This document shows positions 35,238 to 42,220 of a stretch of DNA of 42,220 bases, piece by piece. The notes under the pieces were generated by a model, which did not search any database, had not been told where the DNA came from, and saw only the letters and a list, made by a program, of their open reading frames with translations. How positions within the stretch are numbered: position 1 is the first letter of the stretch; every line of letters begins with the position of its first letter. The translations under genes and the position numbers were made by a program. The stretch is from NCBI GenBank assembly GCA_012838795.1, contig DUOO01000040.1, forward strand, positions 1 to 42,220, written 5' to 3'. The DNA is from Clostridiaceae bacterium. Its GTDB lineage: Bacteria; Bacillota; Clostridia; Saccharofermentanales; DTU023.

Positions 35238-35519
35238 TTATTTTTTTTCGTCAGAATAAGGATTGCAAATATCAGCTACTCCAAGAGTGTTTTCCTGAGA
35301 TTCAATAAAAGCACGATCAAAGTCATTTCCGATTAAAGCATCCAGACTTATCTTAAAGTAAGAGCTGATTTTTTTAACAACAGCCAAGCTGGGAGTTCTT
35401 TCACCATTTTCGTAATGTGAAATTAAACTGCGGGAAATACCAAGTTCTTTCGACAACATTAATTGAGTTAAATTATTTTGCTTGCGTAATTGTTTGAGAT
35501 TATTTGAAAAATCTGTCAT
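35238..35519 (-). CDS. XRE-family transcriptional regulator
   Basis: The 93-residue protein is read from ATG 35519, which has AGGTGG just upstream; the frame opens earlier at 35615 but would then include the operator region. The N-terminal HTH_3 domain has LTQLMLSKELGISRSLISHYENGERTPS, a textbook Cro/C1 helix-turn-helix, followed by a dimerisation helix and an acidic tail. A perfect inverted repeat at 35546-35580 overlaps its probable -10 and suggests autorepression. Confidence 0.88.
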   Translation of the reverse strand: MTDFSNNLKQLRKQNNLTQLMLSKELGISRSLISHYENGERTPSLAVVKKISSYFKISLDALIGNDFDRAFIESQENTLGVADICNPYSDEKK

Positions 35520-35545
35520 ATAGCCACCTGAACTAAAAGAAAATA

Positions 35546-35580
35546 ATGTTACAATCAGCAACTGTTTCTTATTGTAACAT
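35546..35580. promoter_or_regulatory. candidate XRE operator: ATGTTACAAT-n15-ATTGTAACAT
   Basis: Perfect 10-bp arms at 35546-35555 and 35571-35580 surround a 15-bp centre upstream of the minus-strand XRE gene. The distal arm contains TACAAT on the minus strand, so bound repressor would block RNA polymerase. A single arm recurs at 34886-34895 in the promoter of the next unit. Confidence 0.65.
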
Positions 35581-35772
35581 ATTTTGAAATTAAGTAGTTG
35601 ATGAGTCAAAACCATAATAGGGATTTTTTATATTATTTTAGATTTTAAACAATAATGTACCGTAATTTTTAATATAAGATGAAGAATCCCAAAATTCGTG
35701 ATACAATAAGTAACATTAAATTATCTATAAGTCAGTGAAAATAATTCATTAATCATAATAAGGAGTAACAAG

Positions 35773-35961
35773 ATGCGTGATTGGTTAAAGGAACTACGCT
35801 TAGCATCAGGTTATACTCAATCTGATATTGCAGACTCATTGAAAATATCCCGTTCTTACTATACACAAATTGAGTTGGGGAATAGAAACCCTTCTCCCAA
35901 AGTTGCAATTGAATTAGGTAAATTATTATCTTTTGAATGGACTCGTTTTTTTGAGTCATAG
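35773..35961 (+). CDS. small XRE-family regulator
   Basis: The 62-residue protein is little more than one HTH_3 domain: YTQSDIADSLKISRSYYTQIELGNRNPS. ATG 35773 lies 8 nt after AAGGAG. It is divergent from the larger XRE gene and precedes the ctsR promoter. A TACAATAAGTAACAT element at 35702-35716 upstream resembles the operator half-sites, so the two regulators may cross-regulate. Confidence 0.85.
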   Translation: MRDWLKELRLASGYTQSDIADSLKISRSYYTQIELGNRNPSPKVAIELGKLLSFEWTRFFES

Positions 35962-36040
35962 CTACAATTTCGGGTAATAAATAATTTGGAAATCAACAAC
36001 TTATTGCTAACTTAATTTCACAATTGTTCATTTTAATGTC

Positions 36041-36068
36041 TTGAAGATATTTATCGGGATGCTATAAT
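36041..36068 (+). promoter_or_regulatory. ctsR operon promoter
   Basis: TTGAAG (36041-36046), a 16-bp spacer and a perfect TATAAT (36063-36068) place the start of transcription near 36075, immediately before the CtsR box. A second TATAAT at 36110-36115 has no convincing -35. Confidence 0.75.
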
Positions 36069-36077
36069 AACCTTGAA

Positions 36078-36094
36078 AGTCAAAGATAGTCAAA
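36078..36094 (+). promoter_or_regulatory. CtsR operator (heptad repeat)
   Basis: AGTCAAA-GAT-AGTCAAA is the direct heptad repeat with 3-bp spacing bound by CtsR dimers (consensus A/GGTCAAA-n3-A/GGTCAAA). It lies at the predicted transcription start, so bound CtsR would silence the operon until heat releases it or arginine phosphorylation by McsB marks it for removal. Confidence 0.9.
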
Positions 36095-36188
36095 GTCGAA
36101 ATAATGTTCTATAATAATGAAATCAAAAGGTAAGTAACAGACAAAACAATTATTAAATAAGCGTAGAATGTGACAAGGAGTGAGGTTA

Positions 36189-36671
36189 GTGTCAAAAATT
36201 AGCGATTCAATAGAAGCGATTTTGAAGCAAATGTTAGATGAGAATGAGGGAATTGCAGAATTTACCCGTAATGAATTGGCGGAAAAAATGAATTGTGTAC
36301 CTTCACAAATTACCTATGTTCTCCAGACGCGGTTTACTAACGGTATGGGTTATCTCAAAGAGAGCAGACGTGGTGGCGGAGGCTCGATCACAATCAGAAG
36401 AGTTGAGTTCTCTTCGCCTAAACAACAACTGGCTCAGCAAATCAAATCTATCCCGAAGAGTCTCAGTCAGCAAAAAGCATATTTGATATTAGATAATTTA
36501 AGTGAACAAGATGTTATTGATGAGAGTATTTCGAAAACAGTCAAATCTGCAGTTTCACATCAAGCTCTGCATAAAGTGCCGAACATGATTGTCGATCAGG
36601 TTCGTTCAGATATTTTTGTGAATATCTTACTGGCTCTTTATCAACAAAGAAATGAAAGAGGGAATAAATAA
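36189..36671 (+). CDS. ctsR: CtsR, repressor of class III heat-shock genes
   Basis: The 160-residue protein is read from GTG 36189, which gives the family's opening SKISDSIEAIL and a proper distance to AAGGAG (36174-36179). GTG 36180 would touch that site. The winged helix includes FTRNELAEKMNCVPSQITYVLQ and the glycine-rich wing SRRGGGGSITIRR that reads the heptad operator. The C-terminal half is the dimerisation and McsB-recognition domain. Its stop overlaps the mcsA start by one base. Confidence 0.95.
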   Translation: MSKISDSIEAILKQMLDENEGIAEFTRNELAEKMNCVPSQITYVLQTRFTNGMGYLKESRRGGGGSITIRRVEFSSPKQQLAQQIKSIPKSLSQQKAYLILDNLSEQDVIDESISKTVKSAVSHQALHKVPNMIVDQVRSDIFVNILLALYQQRNERGNK

Positions 36672-37255
36672 TGATATGTGATAAATGTCATAAAAATGAA
36701 GCAAATATTTCAGTTAAAACAATGGTTAACGGTATTGCGGAGAACTATTATCTTTGTCCGGAATGTGCCCGGAAACAAGGATTGTTCCAATCCGGATTCG
36801 GTTTTGAAAAATTACCTGTGTCAAATTTTCTTGGTCAAGCATTATTTAATTTTCCGTTTGCTTCCATGAGCAATCAACCGACATCTATCGGAACAAAAAG
36901 TAATAAGTCTGTACGCTGCCCGGGCTGCGGTCAAGATTTTGCCGATTTGAGAAAAACCGGTCTGTTCGGTTGTCCTGAATGTTACACAACATTTCACGAT
37001 TTAATTCGTTCCATGTTGGATCAAATTCATGGCGGACATATTCATCATGTAACACAAATTGCATCGGCTGATGTAGTGATCGAAGAGATGAAACCTCTAA
37101 CGGAAATAGAAAAATTAAGATCCGAATTACAAGAGAAAATTAAATTAGAGCAATATGAAGAAGCTGCTTTAATCAGAGACAAAATAAAAGATTTAACTGC
37201 TGCTGAAACAGACGAAACAACAAATAACAGTGAAACTGAAGGAGAAGCGGAATAA
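36671..37255 (+). CDS. mcsA: McsA, zinc-binding activator of McsB kinase
   Basis: The 194-residue protein has paired CxxC motifs: CDKC and CPEC in the first 35 residues, then CPGC and CPEC around 79-100. It also has a C-terminal UVR motif (LREKLQ-like, here LRSELQEKIKLEQYEEAALIRDKI) followed by an acidic tail. McsA stimulates the arginine kinase McsB and links it to ClpC. It is the second gene of the CtsR operon and starts within the ctsR stop codon. Confidence 0.94.
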   Translation: MICDKCHKNEANISVKTMVNGIAENYYLCPECARKQGLFQSGFGFEKLPVSNFLGQALFNFPFASMSNQPTSIGTKSNKSVRCPGCGQDFADLRKTGLFGCPECYTTFHDLIRSMLDQIHGGHIHHVTQIASADVVIEEMKPLTEIEKLRSELQEKIKLEQYEEAALIRDKIKDLTAAETDETTNNSETEGEAE

Positions 37256-37256
37256 T

Positions 37257-38285
37257 ATGAGTTGGTACGAAGAGCATGGACCTGATCAAGATGTAGTAAT
37301 CAGTACGCGAGTACGTTTTGCTCGTAATATTAAAGGCTATAAATTTCCTCATTTGCTTGACAGAGAAGAAACTTCAGAATTAATAAATATAATAGTTGAA
37401 GCTGTACAAAGGCTTGACCCTAAGTCTTTTCATTTAGTCGAGCTGAATAGTTTGAATCTGACTGATAAACAAAGTTTGGCGGAAAGACATTTAATCAGCC
37501 CGCAATTGATCAATTCTCAACAAAACAAATGTTTATTAATCAATCGGGAAGAATATTTAAGCGTATTAATATTAGATGAAGACCATATGAGAATCCAAGC
37601 TATAAATGCCGGATTTAATCCGGATCAGGCTTTTGAACAAGCAAAAAATTTGGCGGTTGCTTTGGAAAGTGTTTTAGAAATAGTCTATGATCAAGAATTT
37701 GGCTACTTAGCAGCTTGTCCGACCAATGTAGGTACGGGTCTGAGAATTTCTGCGCTCTTGCATGTTCCCGGTTTGGAATATTTAAATCAATTAAAGTATA
37801 TGATTGATTCTTTGCGCAGATCGGGTTTTACAGTTAGAGGTTACTATGGCGAGGGCAGTTCCGAGCAAGGTCAAATGCTGCAAATTTCAAACCAAATTAC
37901 ATTAGGCAAGTCAGATCTGGATTTAGTCAATCAATTTAAAACGATATTGAGTGTTTTTATAAAACAAGAACGTGAAGCCAGAAAACATTGGTTTGAACAC
38001 GAGAAGATTAAATTGCAGGATAGAATTTATCGCTCTAAAGCAATATTGAGCAATGCATATTTGATCGGACATGAAGAGGCTTTTAATTGTCTGAGCGATG
38101 TACGTCTGGGTCGAGCTTTAGGTTTTGTCGGATTTCCGGATTATACCGATATTTTAAGCCTTATATATTTAATCGGCGTAGGATCAATTCAGAAAAAAGA
38201 AGGGCAGATCTTGAATAGTGAACAAAGAGATATTGCCAGAGCAAAGTTGATCAAAAAACATTTTGCCGATTTAATCAATAATTAA
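37257..38285 (+). CDS. mcsB: McsB, protein-arginine kinase
   Basis: The 342-residue phosphagen-kinase-fold protein phosphorylates arginines on CtsR and on aggregated proteins, marking them for ClpC-ClpP. ATG 37257 follows GGAGAAG and is preferred to a start inside mcsA at 37230. ATP-binding arginines appear in VVISTRVRFARNIKGYKFP, and the nucleotide loop in CPTNVGTGLRIS. The late RIYRSKAILSNAYLIGHEE segment is also conserved. No truncation is seen. Confidence 0.95.
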   Translation: MSWYEEHGPDQDVVISTRVRFARNIKGYKFPHLLDREETSELINIIVEAVQRLDPKSFHLVELNSLNLTDKQSLAERHLISPQLINSQQNKCLLINREEYLSVLILDEDHMRIQAINAGFNPDQAFEQAKNLAVALESVLEIVYDQEFGYLAACPTNVGTGLRISALLHVPGLEYLNQLKYMIDSLRRSGFTVRGYYGEGSSEQGQMLQISNQITLGKSDLDLVNQFKTILSVFIKQEREARKHWFEHEKIKLQDRIYRSKAILSNAYLIGHEEAFNCLSDVRLGRALGFVGFPDYTDILSLIYLIGVGSIQKKEGQILNSEQRDIARAKLIKKHFADLINN

Positions 38286-38316
38286 GAAGAATTAATATTT
38301 ATTTGAAATGATTTAA

Positions 38317-38336
38317 GATTCTAATGAGTCAGAATC
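38317..38336 (+). other. small hairpin between mcsB and clpC
   Basis: GATTCT (38317-38322) and AGAATC (38331-38336) pair around an 8-nt loop in the 94-bp gap. There is no T-run, so it is more likely an mRNA-processing or stability element than a terminator. Confidence 0.35.
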
Positions 38337-38379
38337 GATATAGATAAATTAACAATATTTGAAATTGGAGGAAATAAAT

Positions 38380-40935
38380 ATGATAATAAGATTATCCGAA
38401 CGTTCCGGCAAAGTGCTTGCCGAAGCATATAAAACAGCAAGATCATATAGTATAGATTATATTGGAACGGAGTATCTGTTAAAAGGTATTCTGGTGGAAA
38501 ACGGCAAGGCCGGTCAAATTCTGAACAAGTATAATTTAACTGTCGAGAACATAACAGAAGTCTTGAATCAATTCAACAAACAAGAACCGAAGGATTTCTC
38601 TGGTGACAGCAATATCAGTGGTGATCAAATTTTTCAAATGATGACACCCAGAACCAAGCAGGTTATGAATTTGGCTGCGAGAGAGGCAAATGCACGGAAT
38701 GCACCTGCAGTTGAACCTGAACATCTGTTATTAGGAATTTTAAGAGAAGGTGATAGTGTTGCGGTAAGAATTCTCCGTAGTGCCAATATCAGTATCCAAA
38801 AACTATATGCCGAGATTATTCAAAGTTTTGGCGGTTCTTTTTTCGGCAGCCTTTTCAGTCAGTTTGCAAATAATCCTGAAGAACCTGATTTAGCAGGTAA
38901 AGCCGGTTCATCCGGACAAGCCGGATCAAAGAAGAGTTCTACACCGACTTTGGACCAATTCGGGATTGATTTTACGGAAGTGGCAAGAAACGACGGATTT
39001 GATCCGATCATCGGTCGTGATGAAGAGATCATGCGCTCAATGCAAATTCTTTGTCGCAGAACTAAAAACAATCCGGTACTGATCGGTGAACCCGGTGTTG
39101 GAAAAACTGCTATTGCAGAAGGCTTAGCTCAAAAAATCGCTGCAGATGATGTACCTGATATTTTGAAAAATAAACGACTCTTTTCGCTGGACCTTTCAGG
39201 TATGCTGGCCGGTGCAAAATACAGAGGTGAATTTGAAGAACGCCTGAAAAACGGTATTGATGAAGCAGTAAAAGCCGGCGATGTAATACTGTTTATCGAT
39301 GAGTTACATACGATTATCGGTGCCGGAGCGTCTGAAGGAGCCATGGACGCTTCGAACATCTTGAAACCGATGCTGGCAAGAGGTGAAATGCAGGTAATCG
39401 GGGCAACGACAATTGATGAATATCGCAAGAATATAGAAAAAGATGCTGCCTTAGCCAGAAGATTCCAACCTGTGATGATTGATGAACCGAGCGAAGAAGA
39501 ATCAATTCGTATTTTAATCGGTTTAAGAAAAAAATATGAGGATCATCATAAAGTTGTAATCACTGATCAAGCAATTGAAGAAGCGGTTAAATTATCAAGT
39601 CGTTACATTACGGATCGATTTTTGCCGGATAAGGCAATTGACTTAATTGATGAAGCTTCATCAAAAGTCAGAATGAGTATTGCGGAAGAACCGCAAGATT
39701 TGAAAGACAAAGAAGAAGCATTGACAAAGATTATCGAGGAGAAAGAAACAGCGGTAAAAAACGAAGAATTTGAACAAGCTGCAAAACTTCTGAAAGAAGA
39801 GAACAAATTAACAGACGAGATAAATGCAGCAAAAGCAGAAAAAAGTGATAAGGAAACGGCAGAACGTCCTGAAATAAAAATTGACGATATTGCAGAAATT
39901 GTAGCTGCCTGGACCGGAATTCCTGTAATGAAATTGACTGAAGATGATCATGAGAAAATGAAGAATCTGGAAGCTGAACTCAAAAAACGGGTAATCGGTC
40001 AAGATGAAGCGGTGACTGCAGTTGCTAAAGCTATCCGCAGAGGCAGATTGGGTCTCAAAAATCCGAATCGCCCGACCGGTTCTTTTGTTTTCTTAGGAAC
40101 GACCGGTGTCGGCAAAACCGAACTGGCAAAAGCTTTAGCAGATACGATGTTCGGTGACGAAAATGCAATGGTCAGAATCGATATGTCGGAATATATGGAA
40201 AAATTTGATGTATCAAAGCTGATCGGATCTCCTCCGGGTTATGTCGGCTATGACGAAGGCGGGCAGCTAACGGAAAAAGTCAGGAGAAGACCGTATACGG
40301 TAATCTTATTTGATGAAATTGAAAAAGCCCATCCGGACGTATTTAATGTTTTGTTACAAGTCTTGGAAGACGGTCGTTTAACCGACGGACAAGGTCGCAC
40401 AGTCGATTTTAAGAATACGATAATAATTATGACATCGAATATCGGAGCTCGTTTATTAACTTCCAGCAGCGGCGGCAAGATCGGTTTTGCAGTACCTGTG
40501 AACGATAATAAAGAAGACAATTCTCAAATTGATCAAAATTTATATGGCGGCAGAAGCTATGAAGAAGCCAAAGAATTAATAATGCAGGAAGTAAAAAACA
40601 CTTTCCCGCCTGAATTCTTGAATAGAATTGATGAAATGATTTTCTTTACGATGTTGTCGCAAGAAGCATTATTGCAAATTGTGAATATTATGCTGGGGCA
40701 ACTTGAAAAGAGAATTGCCGATATCGGTATTCAAATTGAAGTCACCGATCAGACAAAAGATTGGCTGGTCAAAAACGGCTATGAACCGCAATATGGTGCC
40801 AGACCGCTACGTCGTTTGATTCAATCTGCAATTGAGGATAAATTCTCGGAAGCGATGTTGGACGATATCATTGCAGAGGGTGATACGGCTTTAATTGATG
40901 TACAGGATGACCAAATTGTAATCAGTAAAAAATAA
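38380..40935 (+). CDS. clpC: ClpC, AAA+ unfoldase of the Clp protease
   Basis: The 851-residue protein is read from ATG 38380 with GGAGG 9 nt before; an upstream ATG at 38359 lacks a site. The N domain has two Clp repeats, which bind McsB and phosphoarginine. The first AAA+ module has GEPGVGKTA and ILFIDELHTIIGAG. A middle coiled-coil carries a UVR-like stretch (NEEFEQAAKLLKEENKL). The second module has GTTGVGKTE and VILFDEIEKAHPDVFN. A Clp-loop for ClpP docking is expected near 670-690 but was not verified. It closes the operon, ending at 40935 with a hairpin terminator downstream. Confidence 0.96.
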   Translation: MIIRLSERSGKVLAEAYKTARSYSIDYIGTEYLLKGILVENGKAGQILNKYNLTVENITEVLNQFNKQEPKDFSGDSNISGDQIFQMMTPRTKQVMNLAAREANARNAPAVEPEHLLLGILREGDSVAVRILRSANISIQKLYAEIIQSFGGSFFGSLFSQFANNPEEPDLAGKAGSSGQAGSKKSSTPTLDQFGIDFTEVARNDGFDPIIGRDEEIMRSMQILCRRTKNNPVLIGEPGVGKTAIAEGLAQKIAADDVPDILKNKRLFSLDLSGMLAGAKYRGEFEERLKNGIDEAVKAGDVILFIDELHTIIGAGASEGAMDASNILKPMLARGEMQVIGATTIDEYRKNIEKDAALARRFQPVMIDEPSEEESIRILIGLRKKYEDHHKVVITDQAIEEAVKLSSRYITDRFLPDKAIDLIDEASSKVRMSIAEEPQDLKDKEEALTKIIEEKETAVKNEEFEQAAKLLKEENKLTDEINAAKAEKSDKETAERPEIKIDDIAEIVAAWTGIPVMKLTEDDHEKMKNLEAELKKRVIGQDEAVTAVAKAIRRGRLGLKNPNRPTGSFVFLGTTGVGKTELAKALADTMFGDENAMVRIDMSEYMEKFDVSKLIGSPPGYVGYDEGGQLTEKVRRRPYTVILFDEIEKAHPDVFNVLLQVLEDGRLTDGQGRTVDFKNTIIIMTSNIGARLLTSSSGGKIGFAVPVNDNKEDNSQIDQNLYGGRSYEEAKELIMQEVKNTFPPEFLNRIDEMIFFTMLSQEALLQIVNIMLGQLEKRIADIGIQIEVTDQTKDWLVKNGYEPQYGARPLRRLIQSAIEDKFSEAMLDDIIAEGDTALIDVQDDQIVISKK

Positions 40936-40999
40936 TGTAAAAACACTAATTAATTCGGAATTAATCAGAATAAAATTTTATATTTAATTAATTAAAAAT

Positions 41000-41068
41000 A
41001 TTGTCTCGAAAATTTGAGCTATGCAAATTTTGATTTGCTGAACCTCGATTTTTGAGACAATTTTACTT
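41000..41068 (+). terminator. terminator of the ctsR-clpC operon
   Basis: ATTGTCTCGAAAA (41000-41012) pairs with TTTTTGAGACAAT (41049-41061) with one mismatch. An inner GCAAAT/ATTTGC hairpin (41023-41038) adds a branch. It is followed by TTACTTTT. The stem reads similarly on both strands. Confidence 0.6.
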
Positions 41069-41069
41069 T

Positions 41070-41625
41070 TAAACTCCTATTTCTACTCAGAATATGTAGG
41101 TATGCAATATTTCATTTGCATTGATCGGATTATTGCTGAAGATTTGTAAAAATCGTTGTTAATAATCTAAACACACTGGTTTGATGAACTCGGCACTGAA
41201 AAAGTATCGAGGTTTTTTTCATATAGCCTGTTAAATTGATTGAAAAAGACTCGAAATCTGCAAAATAATTTAAAATAGTGATAAAATGTCACTCTGCAAA
41301 GATACTATTATTTATTATAATTAGGTTAAGATTTATTCCTTCTCTAAGAAGACTATTTAAATCTAAAGACGACCTGATTTGACAGGTAAGAGATTGGCAT
41401 GACTGTGTTTGATAAGTGAGCATAGGCAATGCAATTCGCTCACTTTGAGTATGAAGCTAAAGATTACCACATATCGCTTCGGAGCGTTTTTCGAGCCCAC
41501 TACCTTTGACGATATGGATACGGTCGGAAGTTTCGTTCATCGGTAGAAAGATAGAATGAAAGTACCAGAGTTAGGATTTTGAGAAATCATAAAGATGATG
41601 TTTAAAGAAACAAAAAGGAGAAACT
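41070..41625 (+). other. non-coding leader region before the BspA-like gene
   Basis: These 556 bp contain no credible gene. Hairpins seen are AACTCG/CGAGGTT with a T-run (41187-41219), AGTGA/TCACT (41277-41293), AAGTGAGC/GCTCACTT (41414-41445), and a CGCT/AGCG hairpin followed by five T (41475-41491). A TATAAT at 41316-41321 could be a -10, without a good -35. The segment from about 41380 to 41600 looks like a structured 5' leader, but I recognise no known riboswitch. Confidence 0.5.
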
Positions 41626-42220
41626 ATGAAGAAAAAACTACACTTGAGAATTCAGGCATTGGTCCTGGTATTGTTGCTTGCCTTGGGAACGTTTGTTATC
41701 GCCCCTGAACAGGTTCTGGCTGATACGAAAGTTGCTGCAAACGAAGAAACGCCACAAGTTGCAGCGGACGAAGAAGTGGTTGAAACGTCTGAAGCGGAAC
41801 AAGTGGCGGAAGAAGTAGTTGCAGACAATCCGGATGACCAAAATGACGATCTTATGGTACCAAATAACGCTGAACGTAGCAGAGGTATAAGAGAATATAC
41901 ACCGGAGGGGGATTTTTTATTTGCTGAGGAGACTCAAACCATCACGGGTTACATAGGAACGAGCAAGAATGTTAATATCCCGCCCACTATAAATGAATTT
42001 GATGTTAAGCATATCGGAGACGAGGTATTTACATTTAAAGATCTGGAGAGTGTAACAATACCGAACGGAGTCGAAACAATCGGAGACAAGGCGTTTCATA
42101 ATAACTTGCTCATGGAAATCGTAATTCCGGGTAGTGTCACAGAGATAGGGGAAAATGCATTTTCTAATAATAAGTTCACTAGTGTCATTATCCCTGGTTC
42201 TGTAACAAGTTTAGGTCATG
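41626..42220 (+). CDS. BspA-like leucine-rich-repeat surface protein (partial)
   Basis: ATG 41626 follows AAGGAG, and the frame is open to the window edge (198 codons seen). A signal peptide of about 32 residues ends VLA before DT. An acidic Glu/Ala/Val-rich spacer follows. From about residue 110 come repeats of the LRR_5/BspA type: SVTIPNGVETIGDKAF, EIVIPGSVTEIGENAF, SVIIPGSVTSLG. Such proteins coat Clostridia and Bacteroidetes cells and mediate adhesion. The C-terminal anchor is not in view. Confidence 0.9.
   Translation, partial: MKKKLHLRIQALVLVLLLALGTFVIAPEQVLADTKVAANEETPQVAADEEVVETSEAEQVAEEVVADNPDDQNDDLMVPNNAERSRGIREYTPEGDFLFAEETQTITGYIGTSKNVNIPPTINEFDVKHIGDEVFTFKDLESVTIPNGVETIGDKAFHNNLLMEIVIPGSVTEIGENAFSNNKFTSVIIPGSVTSLGH

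Noticed and set aside
34923-35308. Short open frames on both strands across the tandem repeats (34923-35120, 35093-35308 plus; 34910-35098, 34996-35223 minus)
   Set aside because: None has a ribosome binding site, they overlap one another, and their apparent peptide repeats follow from the DNA repeat.

Overview
The window is AT-rich DNA from a low-GC Gram-positive bacterium, most likely a member of the Clostridia. The signs are the ctsR-mcsA-mcsB-clpC stress operon behind a canonical CtsR box, the IreB-RuvX-DUF1292 gene order, AGGAGG-type ribosome binding sites, a CPBP protease, MtaB, and a BspA-like leucine-rich-repeat surface protein. I cannot name the genus from sequence alone. There is no rRNA, CRISPR array, intact insertion sequence or phage gene.

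Region 1 (1-16890). Two tRNA genes (Phe, Val) are followed by a colinear locus of about 16.5 kb. It encodes a secreted and membrane-anchored von Willebrand A protein, a 1192-residue tubulin/FtsZ-like protein, a 756-residue membrane protein, a 1732-residue membrane protein with a zinc ribbon and a transglutaminase-like C-terminus, a small lipoprotein, and a channel-like protein with a Rossmann domain and a RyR-like C-terminus. I read this as one multiprotein envelope/cytoskeletal system. It is related to the FtsZ-like plus VWA 'membrane remodelling' neighbourhoods predicted by comparative genomics, but most of its partners are unfamiliar. It is the best candidate for an undescribed system. A perfect 12-bp hairpin separates the tubulin-like gene from the downstream membrane genes.

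Region 2 (16883-29605). A convergent, membrane-anchored polysaccharide deacetylase is followed by a housekeeping run: RNase R, MtaB, IreB-family protein, RuvX, two DUF1292 proteins, a DUF2156 protein, a CPBP protease, a large beta-propeller/glycosidase-like surface protein, and an AlaX-type alanyl-tRNA editing protein.

Region 3 (29606-30496). This is almost 900 bp without a gene. It holds a good promoter, a 13-nt terminal inverted repeat (12 of 13 paired) and a terminator-like hairpin. Together they outline a candidate structured RNA of about 630 nt at 29739-30369.

Region 4 (30497-35961). A degenerate hypoxanthine phosphoribosyltransferase is paired with a cytidylate-kinase-like fusion protein. 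Then come shikimate dehydrogenase, a metzincin-like protease with a small membrane protein, a tandem-repeat array, and two small XRE regulators with a shared candidate operator.

Region 5 (35962-42220). The CtsR regulon operon ends in a strong hairpin. It is followed by about 560 bp of leader-like non-coding DNA and the start of a BspA-like surface protein that runs off the window.
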